Assembly (NCBI GenBank): GCA_902547925.1
Contig: CACCQD010000008.1
Location: 1 to 64,000 of the forward strand
Length of the DNA: 64,000 nt
Direction of reading: 5' to 3'
Source of the DNA: an uncultured SAR116 cluster alpha proteobacterium
GTDB lineage: Bacteria > Pseudomonadota > Alphaproteobacteria > Puniceispirillales > Puniceispirillaceae
Positions within the stretch are counted from its first letter, which is position 1. Each line of letters starts with the position of its first letter. The notes beneath the pieces are model-generated. The model was not told the DNA's origin. It ran no database searches and saw nothing but the letters and a program-made list of their open reading frames with translations. Shown in pieces: positions 54,844-64,000 of the stretch. Position numbers and translations under genes: made by a program.

Positions 54844-55794
54844 CTAACTTATCAAGGTCCGTGGATCGATTGGCCGCCGCGCCTTGCGAATCTCGAAATG
54901 CAGCTGTGGTGTGTTGACCTTGCCGGTCTGGCCAACCGTGGCAATCTTCTGTCCACCCTCGACAACATCGCCCTCCTTGATCAATACACTGTCGAGATGC
55001 GCATAGGCGGTGATCACTCCATCCTTGTGTTTGATAAGAACCAGCGTGCCAAAGGATTTGATTTCTCGGCCGATAAAGGCAACAGTCCCGTCTGCTGCAG
55101 CCAAGACATCAGCCCCGGCAGCCGCCGCTATATTGATCCCGTCATTGTGTACGCCGCGCGCCGCCGGGCCAAATTCGGTAATCACCTCACCCGTGACCGG
55201 CCACATGAAGGGCCCGCCTGTCGACGGAGCGACGAACTGTTTGCGCGGTGGCGTTGGCACCGATGTCACTGCCTGTGCCATCGTCTGGGTGGTGGCCACC
55301 TCACTTTGCGGGATCACGCCAAGACGGGCAAAATCCGGTTCCGCCGGCAAGATCAGCCGTTGGCCGATAATCAGTGTCAACGGCACCTTGCTGCCATTTG
55401 CCGTGGCAAGCTGCTCCTCGCTGATGCCATAGCGCTCAACTATCGAACTACTGCTGTCGCCCGGAAACACCATATGAAAGCGCGGCGGTGAAAGCCTCAG
55501 TTGCTGACCCGCGCCAATGATGAATGGCGCTTCGATCTGGTTGTCCTCGATGATGGCAAGCGGGCTGACCTGATAGCGTGCAGCAATCGTATATAATGTT
55601 TCGCCGCGCATCACCGTTACATAACCGTCTGGCGGAATTGGCATGATGGATTCACGTTGCGGCGCAGTGACCACCGGTGCCAGCGCCTTTTCAGGCACGG
55701 CCTTGTCTAGTTTTAAACAGCCCGCAACCGTGATCAAAGATCCGGCAAGCAGGGCACGGCAGAGATATGTGCCAAAATTACCTTGTACTGACAT
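54844..55794 (-). CDS. LysM/LytM-domain lipoprotein (NlpD-like amidase activator)
   Basis: A 316-residue outer-membrane lipoprotein. Lipobox TVAGC near residue 26. Two LysM peptidoglycan-binding motifs (VMRGETLYTIAARYQV; VFPGDSSSSIVERYGI) and a C-terminal M23 (LytM) fold (about 200-316). The zinc site is degenerate: the usual H-x3-D reads HNDGIN and the H-x-H is QLHFE, so it is likely to activate cell-wall amidases, as NlpD does, and not to cut glycan itself. It starts three bases after the pcm stop, as in the common surE-pcm-nlpD order. Confidence 0.88.
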   Translation of the reverse strand: MSVQGNFGTYLCRALLAGSLITVAGCLKLDKAVPEKALAPVVTAPQRESIMPIPPDGYVTVMRGETLYTIAARYQVSPLAIIEDNQIEAPFIIGAGQQLRLSPPRFHMVFPGDSSSSIVERYGISEEQLATANGSKVPLTLIIGQRLILPAEPDFARLGVIPQSEVATTQTMAQAVTSVPTPPRKQFVAPSTGGPFMWPVTGEVITEFGPAARGVHNDGINIAAAAGADVLAAADGTVAFIGREIKSFGTLVLIKHKDGVITAYAHLDSVLIKEGDVVEGGQKIATVGQTGKVNTPQLHFEIRKARRPIDPRTLIS

Positions 55795-55797
55795 TCA

Positions 55798-56424
55798 TCA
55801 TCCCTCGACCAGTGGCACAAATCTTACCGGCAAAATATAATCTTTTGCAAAGTCATTTTCAGTTCGAGTGATCACCACAATCTGCTGATCACGCCCCGCG
55901 CCGACGGGCGCCACCATGATGCCACCGATCTTTAGCTGGTTTAGCAAGGCGGCGGGCAATTCGGTGCAGCCGCAGGTCATGATGATGCGGTCAAAGGGCG
56001 CTGTTTCAGGCCAGCCTAGTGAGCCATCGCCAAGCCGGAAAGTAATGTTCGAGATTCGCAGGGCGCGAATTCTGTTCTCCGCCTCAACAAGCAATGGACG
56101 GAGTCGTTCCACTGTGTAGACGCGGCGACATAAAAACGTCAGTATCGAGGCCTGATAGCCGCTACCGGTGCCAATCTCCAGAACACGCTCTCGCCCTGTC
56201 AGCGCCAGCGCACTGGTCATTCGGGCAACGACATAGGGCTGGCTGATCGTTTGGTCCATTGGGATAGGCAGCGAGGCATTCTCATAGGCATGTTGACGTA
56301 GCGCCGCTGGCACAAAATCCTCACGCGGCACCTTCTCCATCGCCGACAGCACCGCAGAGTCATTGATTCCCTGTCCGCGCAGGGTCATCGTCAATTGTGC
56401 TTTGAGATTCTGGAAATCTTCCAT
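55798..56424 (-). CDS. pcm: Protein-L-isoaspartate O-methyltransferase
   Basis: A 208-residue SAM enzyme that repairs isoaspartyl residues in damaged proteins. VPREDFVP, SLPIPMDQTISQPYVVA (the substrate-binding signature), VLEIGTGSGYQASIL (SAM loop) and a conserved late GGIMVAPVG. The ATG at 56424 matches family length; the frame is open 19 codons upstream. Between surE and the LytM gene, the classic stationary-phase survival order. Confidence 0.93.
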   Translation of the reverse strand: MEDFQNLKAQLTMTLRGQGINDSAVLSAMEKVPREDFVPAALRQHAYENASLPIPMDQTISQPYVVARMTSALALTGRERVLEIGTGSGYQASILTFLCRRVYTVERLRPLLVEAENRIRALRISNITFRLGDGSLGWPETAPFDRIIMTCGCTELPAALLNQLKIGGIMVAPVGAGRDQQIVVITRTENDFAKDYILPVRFVPLVEG

Positions 56425-56516
56425 GTCCGGTTTCTTCTCGTTTTGGCCGCGATGATAAAGCCCAAGATCGCTCAAAGCCACCGGACTTTTGTTACTTTAT
56501 TTTGTTTGTCACCTCA

Positions 56517-56596
56517 TCCCCAGTTGTCAAACACCCGTGGCATAAAGTACCCGTGTTGTCAGAGACCCATGTTGTCAAAGGCTCGTGTCGTTAGGG
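56517..56596. repeat. 16-bp tandem repeat across the surE 3' end
   Basis: Five imperfect units near consensus ACCCGTGTTGTCAAAG at 56517, 56533, 56549, 56565 and 56581. The array covers the last codons and stop of surE and runs into the gap before pcm. Confidence 0.7.
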
Positions 56597-57365
56597 TGGC
56601 CTGGATGTCGAAAGCGGTGATATCCATGCCGAGCGCAGTCAGCGCAATCCAGCCATCATCCATAACCGCGCGATCGCTGCCGGCGAGTGTCTCCGGTGCG
56701 GCAATGACCGGCCCCAGGCGAAAGCTGTTCGGCACAGAGCCGGCAACAATCTGGTCGCCAACCTTGTGTCGGTCAAGGCTTGCGGGCTTGATGCCTCTGA
56801 CCATGGCAGCATCACAGGAGGGGAAATTGACGTTCATGATCGTGCGTTCCGGCCATCCATGATCCAGCAGGTGACGGATCACATATTCGCCATGCTGCGT
56901 CGCCACATCAAAATCACCCTGCTCGACACCGGCATTGCGCTGCGACAGCGCGATTGCCGGCACATTCTGCAATGTCGCTTCCATCGCCGCCGCGATTGTT
57001 CCTGAATACAGCACGTCATCGGCGACATTCATCCCGGCATTGATGCCGGACAGGACAAGATCGGGTTTTTTATCCATCAGTTGCTCAAGTCCCAGAATGA
57101 CACAGTCACTGGGCGTGCCGCCAACAGCGAATTGCTGCGGGCCACGCGTCTTAACCATTATATCCCGGCGCAGGGTTATGGCACGTGATGCGCCCGATTT
57201 ATTGTCCATCGGCGCGACAATCCAGATATCGTCACTGAGCTGGCGAGCAATCCCGGCCAAAATCTGAATGCCCATGGCATCAAAGCCATCATCATTGGAG
57301 AGAAGAATCCGGCCAACCGGCTTGCTTGATGCGTTGGAGGCTGACGACACGGGGGGTGATGACAT
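56559..57365 (-). CDS. surE: 5'/3'-nucleotidase SurE
   Basis: A 268-residue metal-dependent phosphatase. LLSNDDGFDAMGI holds the Asp-Asp metal site; further marks are VAPMDNKSGASRAIT, GGTPSDCVILGLEQL and LVLSGINAGMNVADDVLYSGT. It acts on nucleoside 5'- and 3'-monophosphates and is linked to survival in stationary phase. Its last codons lie in a tandem repeat (see 56517-56596). Confidence 0.95.
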   Translation of the reverse strand: MSSPPVSSASNASSKPVGRILLSNDDGFDAMGIQILAGIARQLSDDIWIVAPMDNKSGASRAITLRRDIMVKTRGPQQFAVGGTPSDCVILGLEQLMDKKPDLVLSGINAGMNVADDVLYSGTIAAAMEATLQNVPAIALSQRNAGVEQGDFDVATQHGEYVIRHLLDHGWPERTIMNVNFPSCDAAMVRGIKPASLDRHKVGDQIVAGSVPNSFRLGPVIAAPETLAGSDRAVMDDGWIALTALGMDITAFDIQATLTTRAFDNMGL

Positions 57366-57457
57366 GGTACATCCTGGCGTTCACAAAAAACAAAAACAAA
57401 AACGGTCAACAGACCGCCAAAAGAGAAAGACAACTCAAAAGGAGCAACTACCACCCA

Positions 57458-58735
57458 TCAGGCTGGCGCTATCCGGTCGCTCCTCATATAGGAATGCAGT
57501 ACTGTCGGCAACTGGACCGTACCATCTTCCTGCTGTCCATTTTCCAGCACTGCGATCATAGCCCGGCCGACAGCAACGCCAGACCCGTTCAATGTATGGA
57601 CAAACTGGATGTTGCCATTGTCGTCACGAAACCGCGCCTTCATGCGGCGTGCCTGAAACGGCCCACAATTTGAACAGGATGAAATCTCGCGATACATACC
57701 CTTGCCCTCATTCTGTCCGGGCAGCCATACCTCGATGTCATAGGTCTTCTGGGCAGAAAAGCCGGTATCGCCAGAGCAAAGCCTTACCACCCGATAAGGC
57801 AGTTCGAGCTGCTGCAACACCTCCTCGGCACAGGCGGTCATACGCTCATGCTCGGCAGCTGATTCGCCGGGTGTCGTAATGCTGACAAGCTCGACCTTGC
57901 TGAATTGGTGCTGGCGGATCATGCCGCGCGTATCGCGGCCCGCCGACCCAGCCTCCGACCGGAAACAGGGTGTATGCGCCGTCATCCGCAGGGGCAGGCT
58001 GTTGGCATCGACAATCTCGCCAGCGACAATATTGGTCAGCGGCACCTCGGCGGTGGGGATCAGCCATTTATCATTGGCACGGTAAAGATCTTCGGCAAAT
58101 TTTGGCAGCTGGCCGGTGCCAGTCATCGTCTGCGTGTTGACCAGATAGGGCGGTATCGTCTCGACATAGTCGAATTTGCTGGTGTGCAGATCAAGCATAA
58201 AGGCGGCCAACGCGCGTTCCAGTCTGGCAAGCTGATGCCGCAGAACGACAAAACGCGCCCCCGACACTTTGGCACCAAGGGCAAAATCCATCTGCTCCAA
58301 CCCTTCACCAATCTCCACATGATCGCGGGGGGTGAAAGAAAAACCTGGGATCGAGCCATGCGTGCGCACCAGCTCATTGTCATCTTCATCATCGCCAGCC
58401 GGTACCGCGTCATCAAGCTGGTTCGGCAGTTCCATCAACCGACTGTCAAGCTGCGCGGCAAGGGTGTTTTCCTCGGCTTCCATTTCTGGCATCTGCTGTT
58501 TGATGTCATTGACCTCGGCGATAAGCGCATCCGAATCCCTGCCCTGAGATTTCAGTGCGCCAATCTCCTTTGACGCCTGATTGCGCCGTGATTGCATCTC
58601 CTGCAGACGGACCTGCAACCCACGGCGCTTGCTGTCAATCTCGAGGATAGCCCCGGCCACGGGATCAAGCCCGCGCCGGGCAAGTGCGGCATCGAATTGC
58701 TCTGGGTTATCGCGGATGAAGCGGATGTCATGCAT
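57458..58735 (-). CDS. serS: Seryl-tRNA synthetase
   Basis: A 425-residue class II synthetase. An N-terminal coiled-coil arm (about 28-105: [20 protein letters not shown]) binds the tRNA long variable arm. Catalytic motifs: [20 protein letters not shown] (motif 2) and [19 protein letters not shown] (motif 3, GxGxxxxR). The start at 58735 ([14 protein letters not shown]) matches the family. It lies about 90 bp before surE, same strand. Confidence 0.95.
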   Translation of the reverse strand: MHDIRFIRDNPEQFDAALARRGLDPVAGAILEIDSKRRGLQVRLQEMQSRRNQASKEIGALKSQGRDSDALIAEVNDIKQQMPEMEAEENTLAAQLDSRLMELPNQLDDAVPAGDDEDDNELVRTHGSIPGFSFTPRDHVEIGEGLEQMDFALGAKVSGARFVVLRHQLARLERALAAFMLDLHTSKFDYVETIPPYLVNTQTMTGTGQLPKFAEDLYRANDKWLIPTAEVPLTNIVAGEIVDANSLPLRMTAHTPCFRSEAGSAGRDTRGMIRQHQFSKVELVSITTPGESAAEHERMTACAEEVLQQLELPYRVVRLCSGDTGFSAQKTYDIEVWLPGQNEGKGMYREISSCSNCGPFQARRMKARFRDDNGNIQFVHTLNGSGVAVGRAMIAVLENGQQEDGTVQLPTVLHSYMRSDRIAPA

Positions 58736-58838
58736 GGTGGGCCTAAATCCTCGAAGATAAAATTGGTCTGATTGCTGAGCTAAAAAATCGTTTGTTAAAC
58801 TCCCGGCGACCCGCCCTCTGGTCGCGGTCATCGGCTGG

Positions 58839-59657
58839 TCAGGCTGTGTCCTCATCCTTTGGGGCTATGATTTTTGCGCCGAAAACCGATATCTCATAAA
58901 GCAGGATAATCGGCAAGGCCAGCAGCAACTGCGACACCACATCCGGTGGGGTCAGCACGGCGGCGGCAACAAAAGCGACGACAATCGCAACCTTGCGCTT
59001 TGCGGCAAGCCCTTCCGGTGTGACAAGGCCGGCCCGCGCCAGCAGCAGCAACACCACCGGCAACTCGAAAGCAAGTCCAAAGGCAAAAATCAGCCGCATA
59101 ATCAGTGAAAGATATTCGCTGATTCGGGGTTCAATCTCAATCGCCAGCGCGCCATCGGTGGCGGCCATCTCAAACGAGATGAAAAAGTTCCATGCCATGG
59201 GCGTGACCACATAATAGACCATCGCCGCGCCAAGCGTGAACAGCACCGGGGTCGCTACAAGGAATGGCAGAAAGGCGCGTTTCTCGCTGCGATACAGCGC
59301 CGGGGCAACAAATTTGTAGATCTGCATGCTGATGATCGGAAAGGAAATACACAGCGCCGCGAAAAACCCGACCTTGATCTGCGTGAAAAATCCCTCATGC
59401 AGCGCCGTGAAAATCATCCGGCCGCCGCCTTTTTCCTCCATGATCTCGGCCAGGGGGGCCTGCAGGAAAATAAAAACATGATTAGCGATGCTGTTGCTTA
59501 CACCGCCGCCGGGCATTGGCGAGATGAACAGGACAAACAGCACAAGAAAGGCCAACAACGCAACACCGAGCCGGTTGCGCAATTCGGTCAGATGACCGAT
59601 CAGCGACATCTGTCCCCCGTCGGCCTCTGTCTCTGGCGTGTTGTTCATCTCTGCCAT
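58839..59657 (-). CDS. tatC: Twin-arginine translocase subunit TatC
   Basis: A 272-residue inner-membrane receptor for folded Tat substrates. [18 protein letters not shown] begins TM1 (conserved HLTELRxR); then [24 protein letters not shown]-like [12 protein letters not shown] and [20 protein letters not shown]-type spans (here [20 protein letters not shown]). Six spans in all. Third gene of tatA-tatB-tatC, reading from the right. Confidence 0.95.
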   Translation of the reverse strand: MAEMNNTPETEADGGQMSLIGHLTELRNRLGVALLAFLVLFVLFISPMPGGGVSNSIANHVFIFLQAPLAEIMEEKGGGRMIFTALHEGFFTQIKVGFFAALCISFPIISMQIYKFVAPALYRSEKRAFLPFLVATPVLFTLGAAMVYYVVTPMAWNFFISFEMAATDGALAIEIEPRISEYLSLIMRLIFAFGLAFELPVVLLLLARAGLVTPEGLAAKRKVAIVVAFVAAAVLTPPDVVSQLLLALPIILLYEISVFGAKIIAPKDEDTA

Positions 59658-59662
59658 CTTGT

Positions 59663-60127
59663 CTAGCTTTTTGCTTTTTCGGCGGTGCTTATGGAAGTGT
59701 TTGCGGAAGTGTTTGTAGCAGCGGCTTTATCGGGTGTCGGCTCCGGGGTTTTGGTCGCCGCTGCCATTTCGTCACCAGCGTTCTTGGCAATCGCGCCAAT
59801 GCCTTTGACATCATCACCGGCGACATCTTTGCCAATGCTGTCCTTCAGACTGCCAACGGTTTCCCCGACCCCGCCCGTTGGATCAATCGCATCGGCAATT
59901 TCGTTAAGATTTCCGGATTTTGCCTGATCAAGCGTCTTTTTCAGATCGGCTACATCGGCCTCATTCGCAAGATCGGTCATGCTGCTGGTGAATTCATTGG
60001 CGGCGCGCCGGATCTGGCGCATGACACCGGTAAATCCCCGCAACATTTTGGGCAGTTCTTTTGGGCCAACGACCATCACAAGGACGAAGGCGACAACAAG
60101 AAATTCCCAACCACCGATATCGAGCAT
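59663..60127 (-). CDS. tatB: Twin-arginine translocase subunit TatB
   Basis: A 154-residue protein. MLDIGGWEFLVVAFVLVMV with VVGPKELPKMLRGFTG forms the TM and hinge typical of TatB (Glu in span, GPKELP). An amphipathic helix follows (VMRQIRRAANEFTSSM), then a long, poorly conserved tail rich in Ala, Thr and Asp. It forms the substrate-binding core with TatC. Confidence 0.93.
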   Translation of the reverse strand: MLDIGGWEFLVVAFVLVMVVGPKELPKMLRGFTGVMRQIRRAANEFTSSMTDLANEADVADLKKTLDQAKSGNLNEIADAIDPTGGVGETVGSLKDSIGKDVAGDDVKGIGAIAKNAGDEMAAATKTPEPTPDKAAATNTSANTSISTAEKAKS

Positions 60128-60143
60128 GACGCGTCTCTACCGG

Positions 60144-60449
60144 TTATTTTTTGGCAGCGGATTTTTTGCTGGCTTTTTTGGAAGCGGATTTTTTGGCGGT
60201 TGCTGTCTTCGCAGCTTTTTTCGCAGGTGCCTTTTTCTTGGCGGCTTTTTTGGCTGCTGGCGCTGCCTCAATGACCTCAACCTCGTCCTCGGCTGCAGAT
60301 TCTTCCTCACTGCCTTTCAGGCCGGTTTTGAAGTTGCGTAGGCCTTTTCCGAAATCTCCCATGATTGCCGACACTTTACCGCGACCACCAAACAACAACA
60401 GAACAACGGCAAGAATGACAATCCATTGCAATGGGCTCATAAAACTCAT
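60144..60449 (-). CDS. tatA: Twin-arginine translocase subunit TatA
   Basis: A 101-residue pore-forming Tat subunit. Short N-terminal span ([20 protein letters not shown] with the FGGRGK hinge) and an amphipathic helix ([19 protein letters not shown]). After an acidic stretch the last 40 residues are almost only Lys, Ala and Ser ([19 protein letters not shown]), like a histone H1 tail. The ATG at 60449 has AGAGGAAAT before it. Confidence 0.93.
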   Translation of the reverse strand: MSFMSPLQWIVILAVVLLLFGGRGKVSAIMGDFGKGLRNFKTGLKGSEEESAAEDEVEVIEAAPAAKKAAKKKAPAKKAAKTATAKKSASKKASKKSAAKK

Positions 60450-60619
60450 GGCATTTCCTCTTAAACTTTTCAGGATATGGCATTTACGCCACCTGACTCT
60501 GACCTGACTATAAACAGGCAATGGGGGTAGAACAACAATTCCTTGCACAAACCGCTGGCAGTACCCTGTGTTTTTTGCCGCATCCCACCCGGCGAACGCG
60601 GCCCACCGGCGCGCCGCCG

Positions 60620-61660
60620 TTAGTTGGCGGCAAAAACAAAGGCCTGTTCGGCATCAACACTGATCCGGACCTGCGTTCCCTCATCAAAGGAATTCAACCC
60701 GGGAACCCGGGCATGCAGATGGAGCTCATCCGTTCCAGTGGGAACCGACAGATGAATTAGCGATGCGCGCCCAAGCAGACGTGCTTCCATCACCACGGCA
60801 TTGGCAACAACGCTGCTGTCCGGTTCGATCCGCAACGCCTCATAGCGAATGACGATGCTGGCGGGATCGCCATCTCCCATTTCGGCACGCGCGTCAAAAT
60901 TACCAAGCGGCGTCTCGATTTGGCCATCTCTGACCACGCCCTCGACCCGATTGACCTCCCCAAAGAATTCGGCAACGAAAGCGCTGTTCGGCTGACAATA
61001 GAGATTGACCGGGCGTCCAGTCTGCGTCACCGTCCCGTCACGCAGAACGATGATCCGGTCCGACATGAACATCGCCTCCTCGGCATCATGCGTCACCATC
61101 AGCGCTGCGGTTTTTGTTGCCTTTAGCACATGCAACATCTGGTCACGAATGCGCTCGCGCAAGCGGCTGTCAAGCCCGGCATAAGGTTCGTCGAGCAGGA
61201 TTACCGATGGCTTTGGCGCCAGCGCACGGGCAAGGGCGACACGCTGTTGCTGGCCACCCGATAATTCATGCGGATAGGCATCGGCCAGCCTCTCTATATT
61301 GACCTCGGCCAGCACATCCAGTCCCCGCCGTGTGGCGAGGCTACCTTTTACCGGCAGACCAAAGACAACATTCTCGATTACGCTGAGGTGCGGAAACAAC
61401 GCATAATCCTGGAACATGAAGCCGACACCGCGTTTTTCAGGCGGCATCATCATTTCAGGGCCAGACACTCTGTTGCCATCCAGCCAGATTTCGCCGCCAA
61501 GCGGTTGCTCAAGTCCAGCAGCAAGACGCAGCAGGGTTGTCTTGCCACATCCAGAAGGCCCCAACAGCGTGACAACCTCTCCCTCATTTACTGTCAGGCT
61601 GATATCACTCACTGACTTGGTTCCACCATAGGCATGTGCAATGTTGCGAAACTCAAGCAT
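60620..61660 (-). CDS. ABC transporter ATPase (FbpC/PotA type)
   Basis: A 346-residue ATPase with a C-terminal TOBE regulatory domain. Walker [12 protein letters not shown]-loop [12 protein letters not shown], signature LSGGQQQRV, Walker [13 protein letters not shown], switch His VTHDAEEAM. This group drives uptake of ferric iron, polyamines, sulfate or similar. No permease or binding protein lies in the window. The ATG at 61660 overlaps the scpB stop by eight bases and has GAGGAGG upstream. Confidence 0.85.
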   Translation of the reverse strand: MLEFRNIAHAYGGTKSVSDISLTVNEGEVVTLLGPSGCGKTTLLRLAAGLEQPLGGEIWLDGNRVSGPEMMMPPEKRGVGFMFQDYALFPHLSVIENVVFGLPVKGSLATRRGLDVLAEVNIERLADAYPHELSGGQQQRVALARALAPKPSVILLDEPYAGLDSRLRERIRDQMLHVLKATKTAALMVTHDAEEAMFMSDRIIVLRDGTVTQTGRPVNLYCQPNSAFVAEFFGEVNRVEGVVRDGQIETPLGNFDARAEMGDGDPASIVIRYEALRIEPDSSVVANAVVMEARLLGRASLIHLSVPTGTDELHLHARVPGLNSFDEGTQVRISVDAEQAFVFAAN

Positions 61661-62348
61661 CCGCGCCCTCCTCATCCGAATTGACGTTCAATCCGGCTTC
61701 TACCATAGCCTCTTCCATCAACTGATCATCCAGCAAATCATCCCCCTCTTCATCGCTATCGTCATCCTGATTTGTTGCTGGGCTGTCCATCAGTGCGCCA
61801 AGAATTTGCCCCTTGCGTAGCAGGCCAGCTGACTTCAACTCGTCAAGTCCGGGTAGGTCGGTGATGCTGTCAAGGCCAAAATGGTCAAGAAAAACCGGAC
61901 TAGTTCCCCAGGTCAAGGGCCGTCCCGGCGTCCGACGCCGGCCACGTGGCTTGATCCATGTCAGTTCCAGCAGAATGTCGATGGTTCCCTTTGACAGGCT
62001 GATCCCCCGGATTTCCTCGATCTCAGCCCGTGTGATGGGCTGATGATAGGCGATAATCGCCAAAACCTCGAGGGCGGCGCGCGACAGTGGGCGTTCCACC
62101 TGTTTGTGCTGGCTCAGCCGTTCAGCAATCTCCGCGCGGGTACGAAAGGCCCAACCATCCCCCACCTGTCGCAACTCGATGCCGCAGTTTGTATCAAAAC
62201 GCTGGCGGATCATCTCAACGATTTCGGCCATGTCCTGCTCATCGGGGATATGGTGCCGTAATTCGCGTTCGCGCACGGGTTTGTCAGAGGCAAAGATAAT
62301 CGCCTCAACCGTCGCGGCGTAGCCCATCAGCTCTGTCTTTTCGGTCAT
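61653..62348 (-). CDS. scpB: Segregation and condensation protein B
   Basis: A 231-residue kleisin-associated protein with two winged-helix domains: AATVEAIIFASDKPVRERELRHH region at the start, then RPLSRAALEVLAIIAYHQPITRAEIEEIRG, the family signature (quoted in two parts: ALEVLAIIAYHQPITRAE and EIRGI). A VFLDHFGLDSITDLPGL segment follows. The acidic C-terminus (about 40 residues) is variable. It overlaps scpA by four bases (ATGA). Confidence 0.92.
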   Translation of the reverse strand: MTEKTELMGYAATVEAIIFASDKPVRERELRHHIPDEQDMAEIVEMIRQRFDTNCGIELRQVGDGWAFRTRAEIAERLSQHKQVERPLSRAALEVLAIIAYHQPITRAEIEEIRGISLSKGTIDILLELTWIKPRGRRRTPGRPLTWGTSPVFLDHFGLDSITDLPGLDELKSAGLLRKGQILGALMDSPATNQDDDSDEEGDDLLDDQLMEEAMVEAGLNVNSDEEGADA

Positions 62349-63133
62349 GGTGCATCCTTGGATTTGATGTAGAGCGTTGCGTAATGCGCATCCTGGCGTA
62401 ATTTTAGCAGCCCATCGCGGGCCAATTCAAGCGATGCGACAAAATGCGATGCCGTTGCCGAACGCCGGTCGATTGGCGCGCGCAGATTGGGGGGAAGAAA
62501 ACTCTCCAGCGTTGTCCAGTCGGGCATGCCGCCAATCAGATGCCGCAGGCGTTTCGCCGCTTCCTCGACCGAAAACAGCTTTGTCGCCTCAATCGTCAGC
62601 GTTTCATTCTCCAACCCTGATTGGATACCGCCATAACAGGCCAGCAAATTATACAGGCTTGCCTGCCAGACCGCCTCGTTGGTGATGCTGAATTGTTCAA
62701 CTGCGCCCCGTGCAAACCGCTGTTGGCCAAGCCGGGGTAGTGATATCAGCCGTTTTGCCGCTTGTTGCATGGCCTCAAGGCGCACCAGTTGGTAGCGCAG
62801 CGCATCAGCCATATCGATGATTTCCTCATCCTGTTCCGGCTCCGGGTCGGGCAGCAGAAGCCGAGATTTCAGATAGGCAAGCCACGCCGCCATCACCAGA
62901 TAATCGGCAGCAACCTCCAGATCAAGCTGCCGAGCACTAATGATAAAATTGAGATATTGTTCGGCAAGCGGCAAAATCGCGATCTGCGTCAGATCGACTT
63001 TTTGATCACGCGCCAGCGACAGCAATAGATCAATCGGCCCCTCAAATCCCTCAAGATTGACAAAAAGCGCCAGTTGCTCGGCATCGCCGCGGCGGATATC
63101 AGCCTCGAAACTGTCATCACTTGGGTTTGTCAT
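62345..63133 (-). CDS. scpA: Segregation and condensation protein A
   Basis: A 262-residue kleisin of the SMC-ScpAB condensin that compacts chromosomes. FEGPIDLLLSLARDQKVDLTQI and ILPLAEQYLNFI, with DYLVMAAWLAYLKSRLLLPDPE, are the N-terminal SMC-binding signature; a C-terminal winged helix (HFVASLELARDGLLKLRQ) follows. No smc gene lies nearby, as is normal. Confidence 0.93.
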   Translation of the reverse strand: MTNPSDDSFEADIRRGDAEQLALFVNLEGFEGPIDLLLSLARDQKVDLTQIAILPLAEQYLNFIISARQLDLEVAADYLVMAAWLAYLKSRLLLPDPEPEQDEEIIDMADALRYQLVRLEAMQQAAKRLISLPRLGQQRFARGAVEQFSITNEAVWQASLYNLLACYGGIQSGLENETLTIEATKLFSVEEAAKRLRHLIGGMPDWTTLESFLPPNLRAPIDRRSATASHFVASLELARDGLLKLRQDAHYATLYIKSKDAP

Positions 63134-63163
63134 TGGCGTCGCTGCGTCATTGGCTTCGTTCAG

Positions 63164-64000
63164 TCATTGGCTGGGTGAGGTGAATTTGCGTAGGATACAA
63201 TCCTGTCCGGCGCGTTTTAGCGATGCACAAATGGTGTCGGCAGCTTCACGTGGCAGTGGTTCCGAGACAACGCGCCAGAAAATGCCATTGTCGCCCGTGT
63301 CGATAATGATCGTCCCCAGCGTCGCACCCTGCAACCGTTTTTCATGCTTTTTCAACAGCAATCCTGCCTGCTCAGCGGCAACATCTTCTTTGCGGAAGGC
63401 GGCAAGCTGGACTATATAGGTCGGCTCGTTGGGGTCGGCCGCAACACGTGATGTGGTGATCGGCCGGCTTTCCGGTTTCTTTGGTTTCGTTGGCTTTGGC
63501 GTGGCTGTAATGGTCTTGGTTGGCTTTTCCAGGTTTTGGGTTGCCGCTGCATCTTTCGCGTCAAGTGCATCCTTGGCTTCAGATTCGTTCTTGGTTTCTG
63601 GCGCTGCATCCTCTGCATCTGTGACGCTGTTCTGAACATTTGTGTCCGCCAACTGTGTCGCTGTCACCTTTTCGGTGTCCGTTTTGTCGCCGCTTTTTGT
63701 GCCATTTTCGTGTTTTGTGCTCAATTCTGGTGCGGTACTGGTCTCACCATTCCTCTGGCTGGCTACCTCGGTCTCAAGCTTCTGCCGGGACTCTTGTAAA
63801 GGTTCAATGGTAACAGGAGGCAATTCCGGTGCGTCCGATGGTGGCAGCAACGTCTCCACCTCCTCGGTCTCCGGGGTCAGGTCGCCCAGCATTCTCATCA
63901 CCTTGGAGTCCTGGTTGGTGATGATCTTTCCACCTGCGTCAACCGGCTTTGTCTTGAACGGCCCATCCTCTGCGCGGATCATCACGATATCGCTCGATGT
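63164..64000 (-). CDS. SPOR-domain protein (5' end outside window)
   Basis: The frame is open to the right edge, so the N-terminus, probably a membrane anchor, is missing. The visible part begins SSDIVMIRAEDGPFKTKP and DAGGKIITNQDSKV, typical of the SPOR protein that precedes scpA in alphaproteobacteria. Then follows a long Glu/Thr/Lys-rich linker (about residues 70-185) and a C-terminal SPOR domain (TYIVQLAAFRKEDVAAEQAG onward) that binds denuded septal glycan. Confidence 0.88.
   Translation of the reverse strand, partial: TSSDIVMIRAEDGPFKTKPVDAGGKIITNQDSKVMRMLGDLTPETEEVETLLPPSDAPELPPVTIEPLQESRQKLETEVASQRNGETSTAPELSTKHENGTKSGDKTDTEKVTATQLADTNVQNSVTDAEDAAPETKNESEAKDALDAKDAAATQNLEKPTKTITATPKPTKPKKPESRPITTSRVAADPNEPTYIVQLAAFRKEDVAAEQAGLLLKKHEKRLQGATLGTIIIDTGDNGIFWRVVSEPLPREAADTICASLKRAGQDCILRKFTSPSQ

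Noticed and set aside
1-64000. CRISPR array or rRNA genes
   Set aside because: No regularly spaced repeats of CRISPR size and no rRNA sequence recognised; the repeats found have periods of 12-24 bp.

Overview
The window looks like a piece of chromosome from a marine-type alphaproteobacterium. The chain tatABC, serS, surE, pcm, a LysM/LytM lipoprotein, yajC, secDF, then homologues of two mitochondrial complex I assembly factors, is a typical alphaproteobacterial arrangement. A glucosylglycerate (compatible solute) cluster and a phage-like class II ribonucleotide reductase fit a marine bacterium such as the SAR116 group. That placement is inference; no marker gene here settles it.

Layout. 1-9.1 kb: a methyltransferase cut by the window edge, a DUF1330 protein, a small secreted protein, a CoA-transferase/acyl-CoA dehydrogenase pair, a tightly overlapping three-gene glucosylglycerate operon (phosphatase, synthase, GH13 phosphorylase) and a haloacid dehalogenase. 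About 9.4-18.3 kb: an AT-richer island next to tRNA-Ser(UGA), read as a decaying prophage. It has a frameshifted tyrosine integrase, a portal-protein gene broken by several stops, an intact nrdJ with an adjacent HTH regulator and operator-like repeats, and a set of very small genes with good ribosome-binding sites, one of which carries a CDGSH-like Cys/His pattern. 18.6-28.2 kb: a nicotinamidase with an internal stop, an RND efflux pair, and cell-wall genes (MltB-type transglycosylase, RlpA, D-Ala-D-Ala carboxypeptidase).

28.2-33.1 kb is a housekeeping run: tmk, holB, metG, tatD and a metallo-beta-lactamase-fold hydrolase. 33.5-36.9 kb is thiBPQ (thiamine uptake) behind a TPP riboswitch. 37.9-40.5 kb is a second ABC importer with an NMT1/THI5-type binding protein. 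40.9-41.1 kb holds an unusual block of palindromic repeats and a tRNA-Lys whose CCA end lies inside a perfect 18-bp inverted repeat.

41.3-64 kb is core genome: coaD-gyrA, ssb and uvrA divergent from each other, trmFO, the NDUFAF6/NDUFAF3-like pair, secF-secD-yajC, a DUF815 ATPase, a LytM factor, pcm, surE, serS, tatC-tatB-tatA, a lone ABC ATPase, scpB-scpA and a SPOR protein cut by the right edge. Short tandem repeats of 16-17 bp sit at several gene boundaries (1.2, 25.7 and 56.5 kb), one of them carrying the start codon of rlpA.
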